Origin: Streptomyces sp. NBC_00358
Lineage (GTDB): Bacteria > Actinomycetota > Actinomycetes > Streptomycetales > Streptomycetaceae
Direction of reading: 5' to 3'
DNA: 64,000 nt
Assembly: GCF_036099295.1 (NCBI RefSeq)
Contig: NZ_CP107976.1
Coordinates: forward strand, 2,356,001 to 2,420,000
Part shown: positions 14,905 through 22,284 of the stretch, one piece after another
How the letters are laid out: the number at the start of each line of letters is the position of its first letter
Numbering within the stretch: position 1 is the stretch's first letter
Notes under the pieces: model-generated
The model's input: only the letters and a program-made list of their open reading frames with translations
Database searches by the model: none
Told to the model about the DNA's origin: nothing
Made by a program: the position numbers and the translations under genes

Positions 14905-14958
14905 CGTTCTCGGTGCTCTCGGTGTTCTGGGTGTTCTGGGTGTTATGGGTGTTCTGGG
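14905..14958 (-). repeat. 9-bp tandem repeats in the thioesterase leader
   Basis: Four contiguous units (TGTTCTGGG x2, TGTTATGGG, TGTTCTGGG; 14923-14958) preceded by two degenerate ones. They start about 14 nt upstream of the thioesterase ATG, inside its probable 5' untranslated region or promoter. Confidence 0.8.
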
Positions 14959-14968
14959 TTCATGAAAC

Positions 14969-14999
14969 GGGCCGGGCCCCGGTACCGGTTCCCCGGCCC
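14969..14999 (-). terminator. Probable terminator after the Cys-rich protein gene
   Basis: Inverted repeat GGGCCGGG / CCCGGCCC with a 15-nt GC-rich loop that can itself pair, 36 nt past the stop of the Cys-rich protein gene and upstream of the thioesterase. It suggests that the long minus-strand operon ends here. Confidence 0.6.
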
Positions 15000-15034
15000 G
15001 GGGCCCTGATCGTTCTCCCTGTACGCCGGGCGGC

Positions 15035-15490
15035 TCATCGGTCCGCGGCTATCCAGCTCTCCAACTCGTCCAGGGTGGTGTCGGGGTTGGCGACGAGCAC
15101 GTTCAGCTCGTCGTCGTGCGGGTTGAGGGTGACGACGGCGGGGCAGCGTTGGCAGCCCTCCGCACCGACCTGGTTCCACCACTTGCAGTGCGGGCGGAGG
15201 TGGCACCGCGGCACGGGACCGGTCGCGGCCTTCGCCGGTACGGCCCGTATGCGCTCGATCAGACCGCACGACTCGCCCACCCGGTTCGCGCAGTCCGACA
15301 CGCAGTGCGAGGCGAACCGCAGCACCCGGTTGGGCGCGATGCCCTCCGGGACGGCGCCGAGCACCTCGGCGGCCGGCACCGGATCGGCGAGATAGACGAC
15401 CTCGCCGCGTTCCCCGGAGCGGACGCCGAGGACCACGGACTCGGGGCGACTCGCGTCGCCACTGGGACACCAGTTGAGGGGACGCTCCAC
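15035..15490 (-). CDS. Cys-rich protein, possible Fe-S or zinc protein
   Basis: 151 residues from the GTG at 15490, chosen because GGAGGT lies 7 nt upstream; a GTG three codons earlier overlaps that ribosome site. Eight Cys are visible: one near the N-terminus (NWCPSGD), a CVSDCANRVGESC cluster (C-x3-C-x7-C) in the middle and a C-x5-C...C-x2-C cluster later (CHLRPHCKWW, GCQRCP). No signal peptide or membrane segment. The spacing suggests metal or Fe-S binding, but I recognise no named family. It follows the secreted 80-residue peptide gene by 19 nt and is probably cotranscribed with it. Confidence 0.75.
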   Translation of the reverse strand: MERPLNWCPSGDASRPESVVLGVRSGERGEVVYLADPVPAAEVLGAVPEGIAPNRVLRFASHCVSDCANRVGESCGLIERIRAVPAKAATGPVPRCHLRPHCKWWNQVGAEGCQRCPAVVTLNPHDDELNVLVANPDTTLDELESWIAADR

Positions 15491-15509
15491 GGTGCTCACC
15501 TCCGCATCC

Positions 15510-15752
15510 CTAGCAGGAGGCCTTGTAGGCGCCCGACTTGCCGATGCTCTCGACGATGCCGCCCACGACGCCGTCGGTGACGGCGCCGTTCGCCTGCTCG
15601 GCCGCGACAGCCTTGGCGATGCCCGCCGCGAGCTGCTCCTGCGAGGTGATCCGCTCGGGCCGGGCGGACGCCGCCGCGGGCACGGTGCCCGCCGTGACGA
15701 GCCCGGTGACCAGCGCCGCGGCCGCGGCCGCTGTACGAAGACCGTTGTTCAT
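15510..15752 (-). CDS. Small secreted peptide with C-terminal Cys
   Basis: 80 residues. A signal peptide is clear (Ala/Leu/Val-rich core, likely cleavage after PAAASA near residue 29), leaving about 50 residues that end GAYKASC, the Cys being the last residue and the only one. The ATG has AAGGA 6 nt upstream. It starts about 100 nt after the OsmC gene, so it could be the tail of that operon or have its own promoter. The lone terminal Cys and the neighbouring redox and Cys-rich proteins make a modified or disulfide-linked secreted peptide conceivable; function unknown. Confidence 0.75.
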   Translation of the reverse strand: MNNGLRTAAAAAALVTGLVTAGTVPAAASARPERITSQEQLAAGIAKAVAAEQANGAVTDGVVGGIVESIGKSGAYKASC

Positions 15753-15853
15753 ACGTGTTCCTTCCCAAGTCGCCTACTACCTACGGGACTTGACGGTAGG
15801 GACCCGAAGGGGCCGCAACCGGCGGTAGGGGCGGCAGCTCGGCGGCGGAGCGC

Positions 15854-17008
15854 TCACGCGGCCGCGCGCTGCCGGCGGGTGACCTCGTCGCGGATCGCCT
15901 CCGCCCGCGCGGTCGTACTGCGATGGGAGAACCCGGCCCCGTCCGGACGGGTGAGACGGACGTCGACCGGACCGGAACGGCGCAGCGTGGCCGGGACCGT
16001 CGCGCGGGACATCGCCCGGCCGAGCGCCGCCCGCAGCTCGTCGGCCGGTGTGTCGCCCCGCGCGCTCAACCGCACCCGCAGGTCGTGGAAGCTGCTGGAG
16101 ATGTCCCGGTCGACGTTCAGCATGCCCCGGGTGTCCAGCCGGCCCCCCGCCCGCAGTCGCACGTCGGACAGCCCGAGGCCGCGCGTCTCCTCCCGCACCA
16201 GCGTGGTGAGTTCACCGCACAGCGCGGACAGCAGGATCTCCTGGGAGTTGGGCCCCTTGTCGATGCCGAGCATCTGCTTGGCCTGGTCGACGACGAGGGG
16301 ACCCGACCGGTGCCGCACACCGTCCAGCGTGAGCTCCGTGCGGTACGTCGCCTCGGAGCCGTTCTCCCACACGACCTCGGCGCGTACCGGGGCCGTCGAG
16401 GCGGCCGGGGCGTCCCGCGGCTCCCAGGGGACGGTCACCTCGGTGCTCCCGCCGTCGGGACGGTGGACCGTGGCGACGAGCTCGATCGCCGACTCGTCGA
16501 GGAACACCCGGTGGTTGGGGCTGAACGCGGTGACGAGCCGGCTGATCGACTCGACGGTGTCCGGCGGGGCGTCGCAGTCGAGCTCGCAGTGCCAGGCCAG
16601 GTCGCGGAGCGCGGCGCCGGCCGCGGGCCGCCCCGCCGCGTCCAGCGCGAGCCCCGCCGTCACGGTCATCCGCAGCGAGCCGAGGGTCACACCCCGGGCG
16701 GTGTAGCCGTTGACCTTCGTGATCAGCACACAGGAGCCGAGCGCGGCCAGCGCGGACTCGTACGGGGTCGGGGCGCGGTCCGCGCCGTACGACGGCACGG
16801 CGCCCAACTCGCCCTGGTCGATCCGGAAGTCGCGGGCCACCCGGATCGTGCCCGAGCGGAGCGTGAGGGCCTCGGTGCGGATGCCGCCGTCGGGGTGCGC
16901 GGCCTCGACCGGCGCGGCGACGGCGAAGTCCGCGATCGCCTCCTCGGGGTGGTCCCGCAGCTCGTGCACGGTCTCCGAGACACCGGTGATGTTCAGTCCG
17001 TTGCGCAT
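15854..17008 (-). CDS. Tandem OsmC-domain protein
   Basis: 384 residues, about twice the length of a normal OsmC/Ohr protein. The N-terminal half carries the OsmC signature around a Cys (SALAALGSCVLITK, then the LGSLRMTV strand). The C-terminal half repeats the fold with NSQEILLSALCGEL followed by LGLSDVRLRAGGRLD. OsmC-family proteins reduce hydroperoxides through a reactive Cys pair; here each half shows one Cys at the helix position, so activity may depend on interdomain pairing or be a sulfur-handling role. It starts 1 nt after the stop of the PLP enzyme and belongs to the same operon. Confidence 0.85.
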   Translation of the reverse strand: MRNGLNITGVSETVHELRDHPEEAIADFAVAAPVEAAHPDGGIRTEALTLRSGTIRVARDFRIDQGELGAVPSYGADRAPTPYESALAALGSCVLITKVNGYTARGVTLGSLRMTVTAGLALDAAGRPAAGAALRDLAWHCELDCDAPPDTVESISRLVTAFSPNHRVFLDESAIELVATVHRPDGGSTEVTVPWEPRDAPAASTAPVRAEVVWENGSEATYRTELTLDGVRHRSGPLVVDQAKQMLGIDKGPNSQEILLSALCGELTTLVREETRGLGLSDVRLRAGGRLDTRGMLNVDRDISSSFHDLRVRLSARGDTPADELRAALGRAMSRATVPATLRRSGPVDVRLTRPDGAGFSHRSTTARAEAIRDEVTRRQRAAA

Positions 17009-17009
17009 G

Positions 17010-18293
17010 TCACAGTCCCCCCAGTGCCTGGTCGAGATCGGCCAGCAGATCCGCGGTGTCCTCGATACCGGCCGAGAAGCGGACCAGACCGGGCTCGATG
17101 CCGACGTCGAGGCGCTGCCGGGCCGTCAGGAAGCTGTGCGAGGTGTTGAACGGCAGGCTCACCAGTGACTCGACCCCGCCCAGACTGGTGGCGACGACGG
17201 GCAGCCGCAGCCGGTCCAGCAGCTTCAGCGCGGCCTCGTCACCGCCCTCCAGCTCGAAGGAGACCATGCCTCCCCAGCCTTCGGCGCACAGCTCGCGCAG
17301 CCACGGGTACGGGTAGTCCGGGCGGCCGGGACGATGCACGGCGCGCACCGCCGGGTGCCCGGCGAGGAAGCCGGCCAGCGCGTCGGCGTTGACGCTGTGC
17401 TGCCGCATCCTCAGGGCGAGCGTCTTCAGCCCCCGCTCCAGCAGGAAGCACATCAGCGCGTCCAGCGATCCCCCGAACTTGAGGAGTTGGGACCACACCC
17501 GGTCCACGTACTTGCGTGGCCCGGAGACGACGCCCGCGGTGACGTCGCTGTGCCCGTTCAGGTACTTGGTGGCGCTGTGGATGACGAGATGCGCCCCGTG
17601 GTCGAGGGGCCGCAGGCAGACCGGGGAGAGGAAGGTGTTGTCCACGACCAGCAACAGGCCGTGTTCCCGGGCCAGTTCGCCGAGCTCCCGCAGCGGAAGC
17701 GCCTTGAGCAGGGGATTGGTCAGCGTCTCGAAGAACAGCACCTGCGTCTCGTCGCGCACGGCCGCCCGGATCGCGTCGAGGTCGGTGGGGTCGGTGAACG
17801 TGACACTGCGGCCGAGCTGGTGCATGTCCTCGCGCAGCAGGTTGAAGGTGCCGCCGTACACGTCCCGCGAACTGACGATGTGCCCGCCGCGGTTGGTGAG
17901 CGCGAGCAGGGTCGTGGTGATCGCGGCCATGCCGGAGGAGCACACGAGCGCGCTCTCGGCGCCCTCCAGCGAGGCGATCTTCTCCTGCACCGCCCACTGG
18001 TTGGGGCTGCCGTAGCGGCCGTAGATCGGTACGTCCCGGATGTGGCCCTGGTCGAACGCCTCGTAGGTGTCCTCGGTGAAGGCGAACGTGCTGCTCTGGA
18101 ACACGGGCGTGCCCACGGCCCCGGTCACCGGATCCTCGTAGGTGCCCGCGTGCACGCTGCGGGTGCCCGGCCCGGTGCCGTCCACCACCCGCTGCTGCGC
18201 CAGCCTCGGCCCGGGCACCCGCCCGCGCCGCAGGCTGTCCGCCCACGGCCGGTCGGGCCCCGCCCCGGGCGCGTTCCCCTGCGACTTCGTCAT
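17010..18293 (-). CDS. Cys/Met-metabolism PLP enzyme (cystathionine gamma-lyase/synthase family)
   Basis: 427 residues, fold type I. Seen: the phosphate/tetramer motif YGRYGSPNQWAV, LVCSSGMAAI, the stacking Tyr region SRDVYGGTFNL, VDNTFLSP and the PLP lysine in HSATKYLNGHSDVTAG, then SLGGVESL and the C-terminal VRFSAGIED. This family does gamma- or beta-elimination or replacement on Cys, homocysteine or O-acyl-homoserine. The first ~40 residues are a non-conserved, basic extension. It sits 3 nt after the MFS gene and 1 nt before the OsmC gene, so its job may be to supply or remove sulfur for the operon's product rather than primary methionine metabolism. Exact reaction not determinable from sequence. 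Confidence 0.9.
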   Translation of the reverse strand: MTKSQGNAPGAGPDRPWADSLRRGRVPGPRLAQQRVVDGTGPGTRSVHAGTYEDPVTGAVGTPVFQSSTFAFTEDTYEAFDQGHIRDVPIYGRYGSPNQWAVQEKIASLEGAESALVCSSGMAAITTTLLALTNRGGHIVSSRDVYGGTFNLLREDMHQLGRSVTFTDPTDLDAIRAAVRDETQVLFFETLTNPLLKALPLRELGELAREHGLLLVVDNTFLSPVCLRPLDHGAHLVIHSATKYLNGHSDVTAGVVSGPRKYVDRVWSQLLKFGGSLDALMCFLLERGLKTLALRMRQHSVNADALAGFLAGHPAVRAVHRPGRPDYPYPWLRELCAEGWGGMVSFELEGGDEAALKLLDRLRLPVVATSLGGVESLVSLPFNTSHSFLTARQRLDVGIEPGLVRFSAGIEDTADLLADLDQALGGL

Positions 18294-18296
18294 CTG

Positions 18297-19667
18297 TCAG
18301 TCCTTCCTCACGTTCGTGGTTCGTTCCTCCGGTACGGCAACCGGGTCCCGCACCTCGCGCTCGTCCCGCTCCACGGACCCGTCCCGTATCTCCCGCATCT
18401 CCCGCACGTCCCGCACGGCGAGGGGTGCGAGCGCGATCGCCAGGTGGGCCAGGCCGACGGCCAGCAGGGTGTCGCGGGTGCCCCAGAGCGCGGCGGCGGG
18501 GCCGGCCAGCGACTGGCCCAGCGGGAGCATGGCGTAGGAGCCGAGCCATTCGTACGCGCTGACCTTGGACAGCGAGGCGGCCGGCACCTCGCGCTGCAGC
18601 ACCGTCTCCCACAGGGGGTTGAACACCATCAGCCCGAGCCCGCCGACGAACGCCGCCCCGACCACCGTCGGCACGGACGTCGCCCACGCCATCGCCAGCG
18701 TCGGCGCGGCGAACAGTGACACGGCGAGCACGGCGAACCGCAGCGGCCGCCGGGGGCGTACGTACAGGGCGACCGCGCCTCCGGTCACCGCCCCCGCCCC
18801 GAACCCGGTCAGCACCGCGCCCCAGGCCCCCGGCCCGCCCAGCGCCCGCTCGCTCGTCTCGGGCCCGAGCACGGTGAACACGGCGTAGCACCCGTTGGTC
18901 AGCGAGGCTGCCCCGATCAACGACCACACCCAGGAACGGGACCGGAACTCCCGCCAGCCGTCGTGGAGTTCGCCCAGGAGGCGGCGGGTGCTCCTGGCCG
19001 CCACCGGGGTGGCCGCGGCCTCTGCCGGCCGCAGCCGCGCGAGGCACAGTGCGCTGACCGCGAAGCTCAGCGCGTCCGCGGCGATCGCCCAGCCGGCGCC
19101 GGCGGTCACCACCAGCAGGGTCGCCAGGAGGGGGGCCGCGATCTGGGCCGCGGAACGCTGGATGCCGAGCAGGGCGTTGGCCGACTGCCGCTGCCCCTCC
19201 GGGACCGTCTGCTGGAGCAGCCCCGAGACCGCCGGCACGAACAGCGCGGACGCCGCGCCGTGCACGGCCTGCAACGCCATCAACTGCCCGACCTGGGCGT
19301 GTCCCGCCAGCACCAGCACGGCCGTCGCCGCCTGGACGAGGGCCCGTGTCACATCGGCGCCCACCATCACCGCGTACCGCGGCAGCCGGTCGGCCAGTGC
19401 CCCGCCCACCAGCATCAGCGCCACCAGCGGCACCGTCCGCGCGGCCAGCACCAGCCCCAGATCGCCCGCCGACCCCGACAACCCCAGCACCGCGAACGCC
19501 AGCGCGGGCGCGACCATGAAGTCCCCGAAGCAGGAACTGAGCTGGGCCAGGAAGAACCAGCGGTACCGGCGGACCCGCAGAACGGCGAGCCTCGACGGCC
19601 GCTCTACCGGTCCGCCCCGCCGTCGCTCCGCCGTTCCGGCACCCGCGCGTTTCCCCCGTCCTGCCAT
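18297..19667 (-). CDS. MFS transporter
   Basis: 456 residues with about 12 hydrophobic segments, in the MFS_3/enterobactin-exporter-like group; the loop after helix 2 reads GGALADRLPRY. The ATG at 19667 lies inside the preceding gene (64-nt overlap) but has GGAAG about 5 nt upstream, and no good start occurs later before helix 1. The C-terminal ~45 residues are a charged Arg/Glu repeat (VRDVREMREIRD). As the only transporter of the operon it is the likely exporter of, or immunity protein for, the operon's product. Confidence 0.88.
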   Translation of the reverse strand: MAGRGKRAGAGTAERRRGGPVERPSRLAVLRVRRYRWFFLAQLSSCFGDFMVAPALAFAVLGLSGSAGDLGLVLAARTVPLVALMLVGGALADRLPRYAVMVGADVTRALVQAATAVLVLAGHAQVGQLMALQAVHGAASALFVPAVSGLLQQTVPEGQRQSANALLGIQRSAAQIAAPLLATLLVVTAGAGWAIAADALSFAVSALCLARLRPAEAAATPVAARSTRRLLGELHDGWREFRSRSWVWSLIGAASLTNGCYAVFTVLGPETSERALGGPGAWGAVLTGFGAGAVTGGAVALYVRPRRPLRFAVLAVSLFAAPTLAMAWATSVPTVVGAAFVGGLGLMVFNPLWETVLQREVPAASLSKVSAYEWLGSYAMLPLGQSLAGPAAALWGTRDTLLAVGLAHLAIALAPLAVRDVREMREIRDGSVERDEREVRDPVAVPEERTTNVRKD

Positions 19668-20704
19668 ACGTCTTCCGGTCCCCCCGGCTCGTCGGTCTCG
19701 TTCCGTACCCGCCAGATGAGGTCGGGCCGTCCTGGCTCCTGAGCGGTCACCCGGTCGATCCCGGGCATCAACGCACAGATGTGCGGGGGCAGGACATGGC
19801 CCTCGGCGCCCGCCCGCCGCACCCTCTCGCCCGGCGCCTGCCACGGATACGGGTACGCGTCCAGCAGCGCGTCCGCGTCCGGGCCGGCGTTCACGGACAC
19901 GGCCACCTCGTCCAGCGCGCACACCCCGATCGCCGCCATCCCGGCGTCCTGGAGCGCGTACGCGCCCGCGCAGATCTCGGTCACGCCCGTGACGGCCATC
20001 GCCCCCGCGGCCGTGGGCGTCCCGCCCACCGCGACCGTGGGGAAGCGGAACCCGTGCCGGCGCAGCAACGCGGCGCACCGTACGACGTATTCGGCCGCGT
20101 CCCGTCCCACCGCGTCCCGCGCGGCGGCGTCCTGCCCGCTGGTGAGGGCCTGGTAGCCGGTGACCCCGTCGAGCCGCAACGCGGGCGAGGCCGTGACCGC
20201 GCGGGCGAGTTCCAGGAGGTGACCGTCGGGTGTGGCCGTCACGTCGTCGCCGGTGCCGAGCTGTATCCGCACGCCCAGCACGCTGCCCGCCGCCCGCGCC
20301 GCCGCGCCCAGTCCCAGCGCGGACTCCACGCCGTCGACGTGCACGGACACCCGGCAGCGCCGGGCCAGCCGGGCGAACAGGGGCCGGCGCCAGGCGTCGT
20401 TCCAGGGATGCGCGATGACGATGTCGGTGATCCCGGCGGCGGCGTACTGCCGGGCCTGGGCGACCTGGTTCACGGCGATGCCGACGGCCCCGGCCCGCCG
20501 CTGCCGGTGCGCGATCTCCACGGTCCGGTGGGCCTTGGCGTGCGCGCGTACGGCGACGCCGTGCCGGCGGGCGGCGCGGTGGAAGGCTGCGAGGTTGCGA
20601 TCGAGGCGGACGAGATCGACGTACGCACGAAGCCCGTCCCCGCTGGTGCCGCTCGTGTCGCTGGTGCCGCTGGTGCCGCTGGTGCCGCTGGTGTCGCTCA
20701 TCAT
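19604..20704 (-). CDS. D-serine dehydratase-like PLP enzyme (alanine-racemase fold)
   Basis: 366 residues. The N-terminal alanine-racemase barrel carries the PLP lysine motif RAHAKAHR, and the C-terminal domain has an H-x-C pair (PPHICALMPG), the zinc site of the D-serine dehydratase / D-threonine aldolase family. Substrates would be D-beta-hydroxy amino acids or their derivatives. The first 20 residues are a Ser/Gly/Thr repeat coded by 9-bp DNA repeats and are unlikely to fold. Two in-frame ATGs (20704, 20701) overlap the SagB stop (ATGATGA). Its position directly after the SagB gene suggests a role in tailoring or degrading amino-acid products of the pathway. Confidence 0.88.
   Translation of the reverse strand: MMSDTSGTSGTSGTSDTSGTSGDGLRAYVDLVRLDRNLAAFHRAARRHGVAVRAHAKAHRTVEIAHRQRRAGAVGIAVNQVAQARQYAAAGITDIVIAHPWNDAWRRPLFARLARRCRVSVHVDGVESALGLGAAARAAGSVLGVRIQLGTGDDVTATPDGHLLELARAVTASPALRLDGVTGYQALTSGQDAAARDAVGRDAAEYVVRCAALLRRHGFRFPTVAVGGTPTAAGAMAVTGVTEICAGAYALQDAGMAAIGVCALDEVAVSVNAGPDADALLDAYPYPWQAPGERVRRAGAEGHVLPPHICALMPGIDRVTAQEPGRPDLIWRVRNETDEPGGPEDVWQDGGNARVPERRSDGGADR
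20642..20695. repeat. 9-bp tandem repeat within the PLP enzyme start region
   Basis: Six units of GCTGGTGCC with variants GCTCGTGTC and GCTGGTGTC. They encode the Ser-Gly-Thr/Asp-Thr-Ser-Gly N-terminus of the minus-strand D-serine dehydratase-like protein. The 9-bp unit preserves frame if copy number changes. Confidence 0.85.
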
Positions 20705-21864
20705 CCGAGCCCGTCCCACGCGTCCTCGGCGAACGAGAATCCCGCGGGCCCGCCCTCCAGCATGGCCCGTTGACGCGCCACCTCGCCCGTGGTCGGCGTT
20801 CCCGCCGCGTTCAGCCCGAGCAGGATCTCCTTGTCCCACTCCAGCCCGAGCGCGTCCTCGATGGCCGCGTCCCGGGTGGCCGCGGTGAAGAGCATGCCGA
20901 GCCCGAGCGCGGTACCGACCAGGTAAGCGGTCTGGCTGACGTGACCGAGCTCCATGAACAGCGTCCGGTAGACCCGCCCGGTCCGGTACTTCCAGGCGGT
21001 GCGCTCCAGTACGGCGGTGTAGAGCAGGAGGACGCCGACGTCGCCGAGGTAGGTCTGGTCGCCGCACCAGCGGACGACCTCCGCCCGGTCGACGGGGCCC
21101 GGCCGCAGGGACTCCAGGGCGTGCTCGCGGGAGTGGTAGTGGTAGATGCCCGGGTCGACGCCCTCGACGTCCAGCACGACGGGATAGATCTCCAGCGCCT
21201 GCAGCGCACCCGGCGAGGGGCTCGCCTTCAGCACCGCCGGGCGCAGCCCCGCCGCCTCCCCCGACCGCACGGAGTGCAGCGGGCCGCCGACCCAGCGCAG
21301 CAGCGCGGCGAGCTGAGGTTCCGTCATGGGCCGAGCGGCGTCGAATTTCCGGGTGGAACGCCGGGCCCGTAAAGCCTGCGCCAGCCCGATGCCGCCCAGG
21401 TCGTCAGAATCCACGCGGGTCAGCGGAAACCGCTCGGCTTCCGGATATTCCTTGAATTCCGGCGGTTGCGGACAATCCGGCAGCCGGTTCACCAGCCAGG
21501 CGGTGTCCTCGGCCGCGGTGGAGAATTTCTCGTCGTGCAGATTACGGCTGGCCAGATGGAAGTAGGTGGCCGAGGTGCCCCAGGAGGACCAGGGCCCGAG
21601 CCGCTCCTCGAAGCGGTGCTCGGCCGAGTCCTCGGCGACGAGCACATGGGCGGCGAGCAACTGCCGTATCAGCGAGTTGCCGCCGACGACGGGATCGAGG
21701 TCGGCGTCGACCCCGGTCCAGTCGGCGAACCGGTGCAGCAACCGCCGTGCTTCGGCGCCGAGCGCCAGCTGACGGTGCCGCACCGGATCGTCACAGACCA
21801 GCTGACCGTTGCGCCAGAAGAAGACGCAAAGGCGCGATATCCGCAGGCGCACGGTCGTGGCCAC
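20701..21864 (-). CDS. SagB-type FMN oxidoreductase
   Basis: 387 residues. The C-terminal two thirds is a nitroreductase fold of the SagB/McbC type (RRSTRKFD for FMN phosphate, a long insertion with HYHSREHALE, and the helix ELGHVSQTAYLVGTALGLGM). The N-terminal ~100 residues resemble the winged-helix region often found in SagB proteins and could bind a leader peptide. SagB enzymes normally oxidise azolines to azoles made by a YcaO partner; no YcaO is in this window. The GTG start is 2 nt from the stop of the 34-residue peptide, implying translational coupling with its probable substrate, and the stop overlaps the next start. Confidence 0.9.
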   Translation of the reverse strand: MATTVRLRISRLCVFFWRNGQLVCDDPVRHRQLALGAEARRLLHRFADWTGVDADLDPVVGGNSLIRQLLAAHVLVAEDSAEHRFEERLGPWSSWGTSATYFHLASRNLHDEKFSTAAEDTAWLVNRLPDCPQPPEFKEYPEAERFPLTRVDSDDLGGIGLAQALRARRSTRKFDAARPMTEPQLAALLRWVGGPLHSVRSGEAAGLRPAVLKASPSPGALQALEIYPVVLDVEGVDPGIYHYHSREHALESLRPGPVDRAEVVRWCGDQTYLGDVGVLLLYTAVLERTAWKYRTGRVYRTLFMELGHVSQTAYLVGTALGLGMLFTAATRDAAIEDALGLEWDKEILLGLNAAGTPTTGEVARQRAMLEGGPAGFSFAEDAWDGLG

Positions 21865-21866
21865 TG

Positions 21867-21971
21867 TCAGGCGGCAGTGGGAAGCTGACAGGTCTGGGCG
21901 GCCGCGTACTCGTCCTCGGCCAGGACCTCAAAAGCGGACTGCTCGAATTCGATTTCCATTTCTTCGCGCAT
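21867..21971 (-). CDS. 34-residue putative RiPP precursor peptide
   Basis: The ATG at 21971 has an excellent ribosome site (AAGAGGTG, 4 nt before the ATG); an upstream in-frame ATG at 22052 lacks one and would add a basic, Ser-rich stretch overlapping the promoter. The peptide starts MREEMEIEFEQSAFEVLAED, an acidic leader-like stretch with aromatic/aliphatic positions that fit a recognition helix, and ends EYAAAQTCQLPTAA, a short core with one Thr-Cys pair. There is no signal peptide. Only 2 nt separate it from the SagB-type oxidoreductase. I infer a ribosomally made precursor modified at or near the Cys; an orphan regulatory peptide cannot be excluded. Confidence 0.72.
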   Translation of the reverse strand: MREEMEIEFEQSAFEVLAEDEYAAAQTCQLPTAA

Positions 21972-22284
21972 GGGACACCTCTTTCTTGAAGTGTGATTCC
22001 GGGAAAAGGGAGCCGTGCTCGGAGCTGCCGCGAATTTAGTTGAACGCGGCAAGGCATGTCCAGCCCACGCAGATCGAATTCAGTCACCATGCGATCACAG
22101 GTAACCGCCGCGAAACTGCCGCCCGGAATTCCGCCCCGCCCGGCACTCCCGTGCCGCCCCCGCCCATTTCCGCCCACCCCGTGCGCGATCCCGCCCCCCG
22201 GACCCCGAATCCGCCCCCTTCACCCGCCGGCACCCCTCGGCCACCCCGACCGAAAATCACCCGCCGGTCGCCGGCCCTCGGTAC
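21972..22284 (-). other. Intergenic region with promoter of the peptide operon
   Basis: This 313-bp gap separates two minus-strand genes. The half near the peptide gene is unusually AT-rich and holds the promoter described separately. The half near the molybdoenzyme stop is a C-rich, Pro-codon-like tract without any credible gene, and I found no strong terminator hairpin in it. Confidence 0.6.
22033..22062 (-). promoter_or_regulatory. Putative promoter of the peptide-SagB operon
   Basis: Read on the minus strand: -35 TGGACA, an 18-nt spacer and -10 TAAATT, about 60 nt upstream of the peptide ATG. It is the only good sigma-70-like pair in the gap and lies in a locally AT-rich stretch. Confidence 0.45.

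Noticed and set aside
21972..22052. Longer form of the small peptide starting at 22052
   Set aside because: It lacks a ribosome site and would begin inside the predicted promoter, whereas the ATG at 21971 has a strong one.
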